Assembly (NCBI GenBank): GCA_009694215.1
Contig: SHVN01000002.1
Coordinates: 1-64,000 of the forward strand
Origin: Xanthobacteraceae bacterium
GTDB taxonomy: Bacteria > Pseudomonadota > Alphaproteobacteria > Rhizobiales > Xanthobacteraceae
Length of the DNA: 64,000 nucleotides
Direction of reading: 5' to 3'
The translations under genes and the position numbers were made by a program. Positions 10,551-19,759 of the stretch are shown piece by piece; within the stretch, counting starts at the first letter, position 1, and each line of letters opens with the position of its first letter. The notes beneath the pieces are model-generated. The model saw only the letters and a list, made by a program, of their open reading frames with translations. It searched no databases and was not told the origin of the DNA.

Positions 10551-11858
10551 GTGGACCTCATCTCGATCGCACTCCTCCTGCTGGTGATCCTCACCGTGCT
10601 GCTGGCGGGCGGGGTGTGGATCGCGGTCGCGCTAATGGCCTGCGGCTATGCGGGCATGCTGTTCGTCGGTGGCAACGTGCCACCCGGCTCGGTGCTGGCG
10701 ACGACGGTTTGGGGCAACAGCGCGTCGTGGTCGCTCGCGGCGCTGCCGCTGTTCATCTGGATGGGCGAAATTCTGTTCCGCACCAAATTGTCGGAGGAGA
10801 TGTTCCGCGGGCTCGCGCCCTGGCTCAACTGGATTCCCGGCCGGCTGATGCACGTCAACGTGCTGGCCTGCGGCATCTTCGGGTCGGTGTCGGGCTCCTC
10901 GGCCGCGACCTGCGCCACCGTCGCCAAGATCGCGCTTCCGGAATTGAAGAAGCGCGGCTACGACGAGAAGATCAGCCTGGGCTCGCTCGCCGGCGCCGGC
11001 ACGCTCGGCATCCTCATTCCGCCGTCGATCATGATGGTGATCTACGCGGTGCAGGCCAATGTCTCGATCATCCAGGTGTTCCTGGCGGGCTTCCTGCCGG
11101 GGCTGCTGGTGATGGTGCTTTATTCCGGCTACATCGCGATCTGGTCGCTTGCCAATCCGGACAAGCAGCCGCCGCCCGAGCCGTCGATGACGTTCCGGCG
11201 GAAGGTCGCCGAGTCGGCGCAACTCATCCCGACGCTGCTGCTCATCGCGCTGGTCTTCCTGTCGCTTCTGATGGGCTGGGCGACCGCGACCGAATGCGCG
11301 GCCTGGGGGGTGATGGGCTCGCTCGCCATCGCCTGGTGGCATGGCATGCTGAGCTGGCCGTCGTTCTTCCAGAGCGTGATGGGCGCAACCCGCGTCACCT
11401 GCATGATCATGCTGATCCTGGCCGGCGCCTCCTACATGTCGACCTCGATGGCCTACACCGGCGTGCCGCAGGCGCTTGCCGCCTGGGTGGGTCACTTCGG
11501 CTTGAGCCCCTATGCGTTGATCGCGGCGCTGACCGTCATGTACATCGTGCTGGGCACCGCGCTCGACGGCATCTCCATGATCGTTCTGACCACGGCGGTG
11601 GTCATCCCTATGATCAAGGCCGCGGGCTTCGATCTGGTCTGGTTCGGCATCTTTGTCGTGTTGGTGGTGGAGATGGCGGAGGTATCGCCGCCGGTCGGCT
11701 TCAATCTGTTCGTTCTCCAGACCATGAGCGGCAAGGATTCCAATTTCGTGGCGCGCGCGTCGCTGCCGTTCTTCTTTCTGCTCGTCCTTGCGGTTGCCAT
11801 CATCACGGTGTTTCCTGATATCGTGATGGTGCTCCCAAGGATGGCTTTTCCACCCTGA
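10551..11858 (+). CDS. TRAP transporter large permease (DctM type)
   Basis: SGSSAATCATVAKIALPELKKRGYDEKISLGSLAGAGTLGILIPPSIMMVIYAV; multi-TM. Confidence 0.93.
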   Translation: MDLISIALLLLVILTVLLAGGVWIAVALMACGYAGMLFVGGNVPPGSVLATTVWGNSASWSLAALPLFIWMGEILFRTKLSEEMFRGLAPWLNWIPGRLMHVNVLACGIFGSVSGSSAATCATVAKIALPELKKRGYDEKISLGSLAGAGTLGILIPPSIMMVIYAVQANVSIIQVFLAGFLPGLLVMVLYSGYIAIWSLANPDKQPPPEPSMTFRRKVAESAQLIPTLLLIALVFLSLLMGWATATECAAWGVMGSLAIAWWHGMLSWPSFFQSVMGATRVTCMIMLILAGASYMSTSMAYTGVPQALAAWVGHFGLSPYALIAALTVMYIVLGTALDGISMIVLTTAVVIPMIKAAGFDLVWFGIFVVLVVEMAEVSPPVGFNLFVLQTMSGKDSNFVARASLPFFFLLVLAVAIITVFPDIVMVLPRMAFPP

Positions 11859-11884
11859 AATTCAACCGAAAGGGACTTGAAGCC

Positions 11885-12865
11885 ATGAACACCGCAATGA
11901 AAACGCTGTTGGCCGCGGGCGCGCTGGCGCTGACGGCGGCCATGCCCGCCTCGGCGCAGACCAAGTGGAATCTGCCGAGCGCCTACCCCAACGATAATCC
12001 GCATGTCGAGAACCTCAACGCCTTCGCCAAGGACGTGTCGGATGCGACCGGCGGCAAGCTCGCTATCACGGTCCATGGCGGCGCCTCGCTGTTCAAGGCG
12101 CCGGAGATCAAGCGCGCGGTTGCGACCGGCCAGGCTCAGGCCGGCGAAATCCTGATCTCGATCCTGGAGAACGAGAGCCCGATCTTCGGCATCGACGTGG
12201 TGCCGTTCCTGGCGACAAGCTTCCCGGAGGCGAAGAAGCTCTGGGCCGCTTCCAAGCCGCTAATCGAGCAGAAGCTCGCGGCGCAGGGCATCATGGTGCT
12301 GTTCACCGTGCCCTGGGGCCCGCAAGGCATCTACGCCAAGAAAGAGATCAACACCATCGACGACATGAAGGGCCTGAAGTGGCGGGCCTACAATGTCGGC
12401 ACCGCGCGGATCGGCGAACTCGTGGGCGCGCAGGCCGTGACGGTGCAGGCGGCGGAGTTGCCGCAGGCGCTGGCGACCGGCGTGGTCAACGCGTTCATGT
12501 CGTCGGGCGCGACCGGCTACGACTCCAAGGTCTGGGAGACGCTCACCCATTTCTACGACACCCGCGCTTGGATCCCGCGCAACGTCACCTTCGTCAACAA
12601 GGCCGCGTTCGACGCGCTCGACAAGCCGACGCAGGACGCGGTGCTCAAGGCCGCGAAGGTTGCCGAGGAGCGCGGCTGGAAGGTCTGGGAGACTAAGACC
12701 GAGTGGTACCACGATGAGATCGCCAAGAAGGGCATGAAGGTGCTGAAGCCAAGCCCCGCGCTGGTCGCGGGCTTCAAGAAGGTCGGCGAGCAGCTCACCG
12801 CCGACTGGCTCAAGCGCGCCGGCGCCGAAGGGCAGGGCGTGATGGACGCGTATAAGAAGATGTGA
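11885..12865 (+). CDS. TRAP transporter substrate-binding protein (DctP type)
   Basis: Signal peptide; KWNLPSAYPNDNPHVENLNAFAKDVSDATGGKLAITVHGGASLFK; WGPQGIYAKKEINTIDDMKGLKWRAYN. Confidence 0.92.
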   Translation: MNTAMKTLLAAGALALTAAMPASAQTKWNLPSAYPNDNPHVENLNAFAKDVSDATGGKLAITVHGGASLFKAPEIKRAVATGQAQAGEILISILENESPIFGIDVVPFLATSFPEAKKLWAASKPLIEQKLAAQGIMVLFTVPWGPQGIYAKKEINTIDDMKGLKWRAYNVGTARIGELVGAQAVTVQAAELPQALATGVVNAFMSSGATGYDSKVWETLTHFYDTRAWIPRNVTFVNKAAFDALDKPTQDAVLKAAKVAEERGWKVWETKTEWYHDEIAKKGMKVLKPSPALVAGFKKVGEQLTADWLKRAGAEGQGVMDAYKKM

Positions 12866-12889
12866 GGCCTGATCAGCCTTTCAACGCCA

Positions 12890-12969
12890 TGCCCGCGCTT
12901 GTCGCGGGCATCCACGCCTTGCTTTCTTACGTAAAGGAAGGCGTGGATGGCCGGGACAAGCCCGGCCAT
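12890..12969. repeat. REP-like composite of three consecutive hairpins
   Basis: TGCCCGCG-N5-CGCGGGCA, ATCCACGCCTT-N17-AAGGCGTGGAT, ATGGCCGGG-N5-CCCGGCCAT, back to back in the dctP/Bug intergenic region. Confidence 0.8.
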
Positions 12970-13019
12970 GACAAACGATAATTTTAGACGCTATCAACGA
13001 GAATCCTGGGAGGACCTCT

Positions 13020-13982
13020 ATGATCTTCGCGCGCGCCTTCATTGCGCTTGCTTTCGCCATCCTGCCGACTCTCGCCGCGGCGCAGGACTCGTCGACGCGA
13101 ACGATCAAGATCATCGTTGGCTTCGGAGCGGGCGGCGGCACCGATCTGGCGGCGCGGATCATCGCCCAGCCGCTGCAGGAGATTCTTGGCCAGCCGGTGG
13201 TGGTGGAGAACAAGCCCAGCGCCGGAGGCATCCTCGGCGGCGATCAGGTCGCCAAGGGCCTGAAGGACGGCTCCAGTATCCTGATGATGAGCAATGCCCA
13301 CGCGGTCTCGGCGGCGATGTACAAGACGCTGCCCTACGACCCGGTCAAGGACTTCCAGATGCTGTCGCTGGTGGGGACCGCGGGGCTGGTCATGGTCACG
13401 GCGCCGGACTTTCCGGCTGGCGACGCCAAGGGCATGATGATGCTCCTCAAGTCCGATCCCAACAAATACAATTACGGCAGCGCCGGCGTCGGCACCACGC
13501 AGCAGTTCGCAGCCGAGCTCTTCAACCAGATGGCCGGCGTCAAGATCACCCACATTCCCTATCGCTCGACGCCCGCGGTTGTGGCGGGGCTGCTCTCCAA
13601 GGACACCCACTACGCCTTCGAGCTGATCCAGATCGTGAGCGGGCAGATCCGCGGCGGGACTCTCAAGGCCATCGCGGTGACGTCGCCCCAGCGCTATCCG
13701 TCGCTGGCCGAGGTGCCGACCTTCGCCGAAACGGGCCTTCCAGGCTACGACGTGACGAGCTGGTACGGGCTGGCGATGGCCGCGGGCACGCCGAAGCCGA
13801 TCGTCGACCGGATCAACAAGGCGCTGGTGGAGGCGCTCGGGCGCGACGCCGTGCGCGAGCAGATCCTGAAGGTCGGTGCGCAGCCCCGGAGTTCGACGCC
13901 CGAGGAGTTGTCCCGGCACATCGAGAGCGAAATCGCCAAGTGGCGCGGTGTGCGGGAAAAGGCCGGCATCCCGCAGCTTTAG
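13020..13982 (+). CDS. Tripartite tricarboxylate transporter substrate-binding protein (Bug/TctC family)
   Basis: IKIIVGFGAGGGTDLAARIIAQPLQEILGQPVVVENKPSAGGILGGDQVAKG; HIPYRSTPAVVAGLL. Confidence 0.92.
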   Translation: MIFARAFIALAFAILPTLAAAQDSSTRTIKIIVGFGAGGGTDLAARIIAQPLQEILGQPVVVENKPSAGGILGGDQVAKGLKDGSSILMMSNAHAVSAAMYKTLPYDPVKDFQMLSLVGTAGLVMVTAPDFPAGDAKGMMMLLKSDPNKYNYGSAGVGTTQQFAAELFNQMAGVKITHIPYRSTPAVVAGLLSKDTHYAFELIQIVSGQIRGGTLKAIAVTSPQRYPSLAEVPTFAETGLPGYDVTSWYGLAMAAGTPKPIVDRINKALVEALGRDAVREQILKVGAQPRSSTPEELSRHIESEIAKWRGVREKAGIPQL

Positions 13983-14102
13983 CCTCGGCCTCGTTCCGGA
14001 TCGCCACGCCTCGCCACAGGAGCGGTGGCCGTGCTATGGACCTTGCAGCCGCTCTTCGCGGCATTAAATTCCAAACGCTCGAACCAACCGACAGGACAAG
14101 CA

Positions 14103-14657
14103 ATGGCTCAAGTTGTGGCGATATGCGGCTCTCTGCGTAAGGGCTCCTTCAACCGGCAGCTCATGACGGCCTCGATGGGGCTCGCCCCCGAGGGCATGAC
14201 GATCAAGGAAGCGCCGTCGTTTGCGAAGATTCCGATCTACAATTTTGACGACCAGCAGGCGACTGGCATCCCCAAGGAGTGCGACGCACTGAACGAGGCG
14301 ATCCAGGCCGCCGACGGCGTGCTGATCGTGTCTGCCGAATACAACTGGTCGGTGCCGGGGGGCCTGAAGAACGCCATCGACTGGCTGTCGCGCTACAAGG
14401 AGGTCTCGTTCAAGGACAAGCCGGTGTGCATCCAGTCGGCGGCGCCTGGCCTGCTCGGCGGCTCGCGCATGCAATATCATCTGCGCATGGTGCTGCAGGC
14501 GATCGACGCGCAGCTGTTCGGTAAGCCCGAGGTGATCGTCAACATGGCGGCGAGCAAGTTCGCCGACGGCGCGCTGAAGGACCAAGGTGCGACCGACCTG
14601 ATCAAGCAGCAGCTTGCTGCGTTCGGCAAGTTCATCGAGCGGGTCAAGGTCCGTTAA
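14103..14657 (+). CDS. NADPH-dependent FMN reductase family protein
   Basis: VVAICGSLRKGSFNRQLM...DGVLIVSAEYNWSVPGGLKNAIDWLSR...DKPVCIQSAAPGLLGGSRMQYHLR. Confidence 0.9.
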   Translation: MAQVVAICGSLRKGSFNRQLMTASMGLAPEGMTIKEAPSFAKIPIYNFDDQQATGIPKECDALNEAIQAADGVLIVSAEYNWSVPGGLKNAIDWLSRYKEVSFKDKPVCIQSAAPGLLGGSRMQYHLRMVLQAIDAQLFGKPEVIVNMAASKFADGALKDQGATDLIKQQLAAFGKFIERVKVR

Positions 14658-14689
14658 ACCAGAAACAAGAAGAGCAAGGGAGCAACGCC

Positions 14690-15556
14690 ATGTATGCCGT
14701 CGTCGGAGCCACCGGAAACACCGGGCGAGCCGTTGTCAAGGAACTCAAGGGCCTGAGCGAGAGCCCAGTCTGCATCGTCCGAAACGCCGACAAGGCGGAA
14801 GAGGTGCTGGGCGCGGACACCAGGACTGCGGTGGCGGAGCTTGACGATCGCGCCGGCCTTGAAAAGGCGCTGGCCGGCGCCAAGCGCGTGTTCCTCGTTA
14901 CCGGCCACAATCCGAAGTCGGATGTCCAGCAGATCAACGTGATCGAGGCCGCGAAGGCCGCGGGGGCGGAATACATCGTCAAGGTCACGGGCGGCCGCGA
15001 CGTGATCGGCCCGGACGTGGAGTCGGTCAACGGCCAAGCGCATCACAAGATCGAGGAGCATCTCAAGAAGAGCGGGCTGCAATGGTGCATCCTCAGCCCT
15101 GGCCTGTTCATGCAGAACATCATGGGGCAGGCGGCCTCGATCAAGAACGACGGCAAGATCGTGCAGCCGTGGCCGAAGGATCTGCCGGTGGCGTTGATCG
15201 ACGTGCGCGACACCGGCGCGCTCGGCGCGCGGGTGCTGCGCGACCCGGCCAAGCACTCGGGCAAGATGTATGTCTTCTCCGGGGTCAGCACGACGTTCGG
15301 GGAATTCGCCAATGTGATCGGCGAGGCGTTGGGCAAGCCCATCACCTACATCGCCGTGACGCTTGAACAGGCCGAGGCGGCTCTGAAGGCTCGCAACATG
15401 CCGGATTGGCTTGTCACGCACCTGATTGCGATAGCGCGGGCTGGCGGCAAGGGCGCGTTCTCCAAGGAGAACACGCAGCCGATCCGCGACATCGTCGGCC
15501 GCGAACCGATCACGACCAAGCAGTTCGTGCAGGATTTCAAGGCGGCATTTGGCTGA
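14690..15556 (+). CDS. NmrA/NAD(P)-binding atypical SDR family protein
   Basis: MYAVVGATGNTGRAVVKELK...RVFLVTGHNPKSDVQQINVIEAAKAAGAEYIVKVTGG. Confidence 0.9.
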   Translation: MYAVVGATGNTGRAVVKELKGLSESPVCIVRNADKAEEVLGADTRTAVAELDDRAGLEKALAGAKRVFLVTGHNPKSDVQQINVIEAAKAAGAEYIVKVTGGRDVIGPDVESVNGQAHHKIEEHLKKSGLQWCILSPGLFMQNIMGQAASIKNDGKIVQPWPKDLPVALIDVRDTGALGARVLRDPAKHSGKMYVFSGVSTTFGEFANVIGEALGKPITYIAVTLEQAEAALKARNMPDWLVTHLIAIARAGGKGAFSKENTQPIRDIVGREPITTKQFVQDFKAAFG

Positions 15557-15594
15557 GTTGGGTTTACGTGGAGTGCAGCCTCATAACAGACGTC

Positions 15595-15617
15595 ATGGCC
15601 GGGCCTGACCCGGCCAT
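15595..15617. repeat. REP-like palindrome
   Basis: ATGGCCGGG-CCTGA-CCCGGCCAT, same arm as at 12947-12969 and 5509-5533. Confidence 0.7.
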
Positions 15618-15736
15618 CCATGACTGATTTCAGCGAATTCAGCCGATGAGGTGATCAGTCCTTGCGCCGCTGCATGGACCCCGGGTCAAGCCTGGGGGTG
15701 ACAAGCGGGGGTATGCGGCTGCGCTGCGACTCGGTA

Positions 15737-16315
15737 TCAGCCGACCGGCTCTTCGAACTTGAAGCCGATGGTCTGGAGGCCCTCCAGGGCCTTCTTGCCG
15801 TATTCGTTCTCGATCTCCTTGCCCAAACTCGGCGCGTAGGTGATCGGATCGACCTGCTGGTCGGTCTCCGGCACGATCATCACCAGAAGCCTCCCGACCT
15901 CGTCGGAGATGTTGAAGAACATCCGGTTCTCGCCGCGCGGGATCGAGATCATGTCGTTGGGCTCGAGGATCGTCTTGTGCTGGCCCTCGTCGCCCCAGGA
16001 AATCTCGAAGCGGCCGCACAGACAGAAGAAATTTTCCACCGTGTTGAGATGGCGGTGCAGGCCCGGGCCATTGCGCGGCGGGCATTCGGCGATGCTGACG
16101 ATGAGCCCGCGCGGGCCTTTGACCGGGGCGCCGGCGCTGCGGCCCTGGTAGTCGGGCGGCGCCATCACCGGAAACACCTTGCGGGCGGTGACCTTCTCGA
16201 CCGCGCCGGGCGGGATGTTGTGGGCCTCGAAGTTTTGCTTCTGGTAGGTCTGCAGCTTGTTGAAGCGGGCGGTGCGGGATTCCATCTGCTCGGGCGTCAG
16301 CGATTTGGATGTCAC
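15737..16315 (-). CDS. Cupin-domain protein
   Basis: PPRNGPGLHRHLNTVENFFCLCGRFEISWGDEGQHKTILEPNDMISIPRGENRMFFNIS. Confidence 0.82.
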   Translation of the reverse strand: MTSKSLTPEQMESRTARFNKLQTYQKQNFEAHNIPPGAVEKVTARKVFPVMAPPDYQGRSAGAPVKGPRGLIVSIAECPPRNGPGLHRHLNTVENFFCLCGRFEISWGDEGQHKTILEPNDMISIPRGENRMFFNISDEVGRLLVMIVPETDQQVDPITYAPSLGKEIENEYGKKALEGLQTIGFKFEEPVG

Positions 16316-16385
16316 GGCATTTCCTCCACCTCGGCGTTGCGGGGCGGCCCATTGTCCTCCAAACGCTGCGTCGAAACCAGCCCGG

Positions 16386-17615
16386 TCAGCCGCGCTTCAC
16401 GTTGGAAATGCGCGTCGGAACGCCGAACTCCCGGTGGCAGACATCGGCCAGGACCGCAATACCCTTGCGGATCTCGTCGTGGGTCGGGCTTGCGAAGCAA
16501 AGCCGCATCCGGCTCTTGCTATGTGGCTTGTTCACCGACCACTCCGGGCCGGGATTGATGGCGACGCCGGCTTGCAGCGCGGGCTGGTAGAGCTTCAGCG
16601 TGTCGACGTTGTCGGGCAGCTTCACCCACAGGAAGATACCGCCCTTCGGCTCCTCGAACTCGGCCGTGGTGCCGAACTGCTCGTTGAGCGATTCCATCAG
16701 TGTGTCGAGTTTCTTGCGCAGTCCCCGCGTCAGTTCGGGGATGTGCCTGGAGAAATGCGGCGCGCAGTATTCCGCCAGCACCATCTGCTCGACGGCGCCT
16801 GAGCCGGCGTCGAACTTGATCGAGAGCATGCGCGACAGGATTGCCCAGGGCGCGACGATGTAGCCGACGCGCAGCGCCGGGGCGACCGATTTCGAAAACG
16901 AGCCGATGTGGATCACGTTGGCGCTCTTGCTCATGGCGTGAATCGCCGGCGGCCGCTTGTGGTCCCAGATCAGGTCGGCGTAGCAGTCATCCTCGAAGAT
17001 CGGCACGCCATGCGTCTCGGCGAGCCTGAGCATCTCGGCGCGGCGGGATTCTGGTAGGATGCTGCCGGTCGGGTTCTGCACGGTCGGGATGGTGTAGATG
17101 TATTTCGCGCGGATACCGCGGCGCTTGAGATCGTCGAGCGCGCTCGCCAGCGCGTCCATCCGCATGCCGTCTCGGTCGAGCGGAATGCCGATCGCGTTGA
17201 CGCCCATGTGGGTCAGGCGGTTGATCGAGCCCTGATAGCACTCCTGCTCGATGATGACGGTGTCGCCACGGGCGAGCAGCACGCCGTTGACCAGATCGAG
17301 AGCCTGCAAGGAACCGGAGGTCACGAGGATTTCGTCTGCCGTGCAGACGATGCCGGCGTCGCGCTTGAGTTTCTGCACGAGGAAATCGCGGAGCGCGCGG
17401 TAGCCTTGCGGGCCGCTGGCAAGCCCATAGGTCGCAAGCGTGCGGCCCTCGCGCTTGAGCACCGCGTCAGATGCTGCGACCAGCCCGTCGAGCGGCAGTT
17501 CATCGGCGTCGTTGTTGCCGCCCGTGAAATTGTATTTTGGCGAGCCGGTCCATTTGACAGCAGGCGCTGGGAGGCCGGGGGGCAGGAGCGGGGTGAAGTC
17601 GAACGCGGTGGTCAT
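16386..17615 (-). CDS. PLP-dependent aminotransferase (class I/II)
   Basis: LRDFLVQKLKRDAGIVCTADEILVTSGSLQALDLV...YTIPTVQNPTGSILPESRR...DDCYADL...IHIGSFSKSVAPALRVGYIVAP; ORF trimmed to the ATG at 17615. Confidence 0.92.
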   Translation of the reverse strand: MTTAFDFTPLLPPGLPAPAVKWTGSPKYNFTGGNNDADELPLDGLVAASDAVLKREGRTLATYGLASGPQGYRALRDFLVQKLKRDAGIVCTADEILVTSGSLQALDLVNGVLLARGDTVIIEQECYQGSINRLTHMGVNAIGIPLDRDGMRMDALASALDDLKRRGIRAKYIYTIPTVQNPTGSILPESRRAEMLRLAETHGVPIFEDDCYADLIWDHKRPPAIHAMSKSANVIHIGSFSKSVAPALRVGYIVAPWAILSRMLSIKFDAGSGAVEQMVLAEYCAPHFSRHIPELTRGLRKKLDTLMESLNEQFGTTAEFEEPKGGIFLWVKLPDNVDTLKLYQPALQAGVAINPGPEWSVNKPHSKSRMRLCFASPTHDEIRKGIAVLADVCHREFGVPTRISNVKRG

Positions 17616-17635
17616 TTTCGGGACTCTTTGTTGTC

Positions 17636-18517
17636 TCACGCCAATCCGCTGGCGCGCGCCTGTTCGAGCGCCATCACCGCCCAGTCCTTGTCGCCGTCGC
17701 CGTGTGCGACTGCACCGACGAGGCGGTCGCGCCAGACATTGCCGCTCGGCAGGGGCACGCCCTTGAGGCCTCCGGCCTCCAGCGCCAGGTTGGCGTCCTT
17801 CAGGCCAAGCACCGCCATCTGGCCGACTTTCGAATAGCTCTCGTCCACCATGATCTTGCCGTAGACCTTGTAGGCCGAGCAGTTGAACAGCCCGTCGGTC
17901 ATCACGTCGTAGAAGACACTCGTCTCCACGCCGTATTTGCGCGTGAGCGCAAAGCCTTCGCCCATCGCCTCCATGGCGCAGCCGAGAACGAAATTGTTGG
18001 CGATTTTCATGGCGGTCGCGGCCTCCGGATCGGCGCCGCCCTCGAAGGTGCGCCGGGCGATGGCTCCGAACAGCGGTTTGCACTTGGCCAGCGCATCGGC
18101 TGGTCCCGAGGCGAAAACGCCTGCCGTGCCTGACGAAACGAGTTCCGGCCGGCCCATCATGGGAGCGGCCACCAGGATCTGGCCCTTGTCGGCGTGGGCC
18201 GCCTTGATCTTGCGGATCACCGGAATGCCGTGGGTACCGGCGCAGACGTGGACGCCGCCCTTCGGCAGCGATGCGAGAAGGCCTTCGCTCCGAAACACGA
18301 CATCTTCCAGCGCCGCATCGTCGGCCAGCATGGTGTAGGCGACATCGCCGTAGCGGGTCGTATCGGCGACCGAGCCGAGGATTTTGGCGCCGGCATCTGC
18401 CAGCGGTTTCGTCTTCGCAGGCGTGCGGTTGTAAACCCCTACGTCGTGCTTGGCTTCGAGCAGGCGGAGGACCATGGCCCCGCCCATGCGGCCCGTCCCG
18501 ATGAAACCGACCTTCAT
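17636..18517 (-). CDS. NAD(P)-dependent oxidoreductase, 3-hydroxyisobutyrate dehydrogenase family
   Basis: MKVGFIGTGRMGGAMVLRLLEAKHDVGVYNRTPAKTKPL...MMGRPELVSSGTAGVFASG. Confidence 0.92.
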   Translation of the reverse strand: MKVGFIGTGRMGGAMVLRLLEAKHDVGVYNRTPAKTKPLADAGAKILGSVADTTRYGDVAYTMLADDAALEDVVFRSEGLLASLPKGGVHVCAGTHGIPVIRKIKAAHADKGQILVAAPMMGRPELVSSGTAGVFASGPADALAKCKPLFGAIARRTFEGGADPEAATAMKIANNFVLGCAMEAMGEGFALTRKYGVETSVFYDVMTDGLFNCSAYKVYGKIMVDESYSKVGQMAVLGLKDANLALEAGGLKGVPLPSGNVWRDRLVGAVAHGDGDKDWAVMALEQARASGLA

Positions 18518-18544
18518 GGCATGACCCTCGTTATTGAAGTTGCG

Positions 18545-19741
18545 TTACTGAAGCTGCGCCCGCACCCATTCGATTTCGCGCGAGACGTAATCGACGATGT
18601 CGCCTGTCTTGAGATGATCCGGCAGCACGTCCCAGGTGTAGGTCTCGATCTCGAGCTGACGCGACAGCGGCTTTTTCTTGTGGAACTTCAGTGCGTCCTC
18701 GATGGCAAAGCGCGTGGTGCCGAACTCGCCGAGGTCGTCGAGGAACACCGGGACGTGGAAATGCGTACGCCATTCGCGCGGGCCCGGGTCGGTCTCCCAG
18801 GCCTTGAAGGCGTCTTCGAGATTGAGGAAGCGGTTGAGTTTGCCGTCCTTCTTCTCGACGGTCTGGGTGAGATAGATGGTCTTGGCGTAGCGTCGGAGCG
18901 TGTCGACATTTTTCTGAGTCACGTTTGGAATCCGCAAGGCTGCGGCTTCCTGCAGCTTGAAGATCGGAATGCCGGCGTCAACGAGCTTCTGCAGCGACAC
19001 GGCGATGTCCTCGTACACCACCGCCTGATGGCAGATGTCGAACACGGTGCCGATGAATCGGCGCTGCGCGACGATCGCCTCGGAGATCGGCAGGCCGGAG
19101 AACTTCGCCAACATCTCGGCGGATTTTCCGGTGTAGAGATGGTTGGTGAAGTAATCGACCGTTTCTTCGGTGGTCTCCAGGAAGCAGAATGGCTCGGGTT
19201 CGAGCGCGAGCGTCACGGTGCGGCCGGTGCGCTTTTCGAGGTCGATCAGCCGGGCCGCTACCCGCATGACGTGCTCGGTGTAGCTGTCGATCACGGCCTT
19301 GCCGGTGACGTTGGGCTTGAAGCCCAAAGGTGCGCTCTGGATCGACGGCGAAATTCCCATTGGCACCACGTCGGCGAGAATTTCCGCGACGTTCATGGTG
19401 TATTGCGTGCGTTCTTCCGAGCGCCAGTCCGGCTCGTAGACCTGCTCCTTGACGATCTGGTTCTTGAACGGCCCATAGGGGAAGGCATTGACGGTGTAGA
19501 GATACATGTTGTTGTCGGCGAGGAAGCTTTTCAGCTTGTCGCGCTCGGGCTTGCTCTTTACCAGCGTCGAGGCCGAGGAATTCGACAGCCGCAGTGATAC
19601 CCCGAACGGCGCGGTGGGGCAGACTCGCTTCTGCACCTGCGGCACGTAGGTGGTGAGCGAGGTCCACATGTCTTCCCAGGTGTCGCCGGGATGCACGAGC
19701 GTCGAATAGGTCAGGTGGCCGAGGCCGTTGCCGAGGTCCAT
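18545..19741 (-). CDS. EboE-like TIM-barrel protein (sugar phosphate isomerase/epimerase superfamily)
   Basis: NGLGHLTYSTLVHPGDTWEDMWTSL..YVPQVQKRV..PFGVSLRLS; YLYTVNAFPYGPFKNQIVKEQVYEPDW; SAPLGFKPN; LALEPEPFCFLETTEETVDYF. Confidence 0.75.
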   Translation of the reverse strand: MDLGNGLGHLTYSTLVHPGDTWEDMWTSLTTYVPQVQKRVCPTAPFGVSLRLSNSSASTLVKSKPERDKLKSFLADNNMYLYTVNAFPYGPFKNQIVKEQVYEPDWRSEERTQYTMNVAEILADVVPMGISPSIQSAPLGFKPNVTGKAVIDSYTEHVMRVAARLIDLEKRTGRTVTLALEPEPFCFLETTEETVDYFTNHLYTGKSAEMLAKFSGLPISEAIVAQRRFIGTVFDICHQAVVYEDIAVSLQKLVDAGIPIFKLQEAAALRIPNVTQKNVDTLRRYAKTIYLTQTVEKKDGKLNRFLNLEDAFKAWETDPGPREWRTHFHVPVFLDDLGEFGTTRFAIEDALKFHKKKPLSRQLEIETYTWDVLPDHLKTGDIVDYVSREIEWVRAQLQ

Positions 19742-19759
19742 TGCTGCTTGTTCTCTCTG

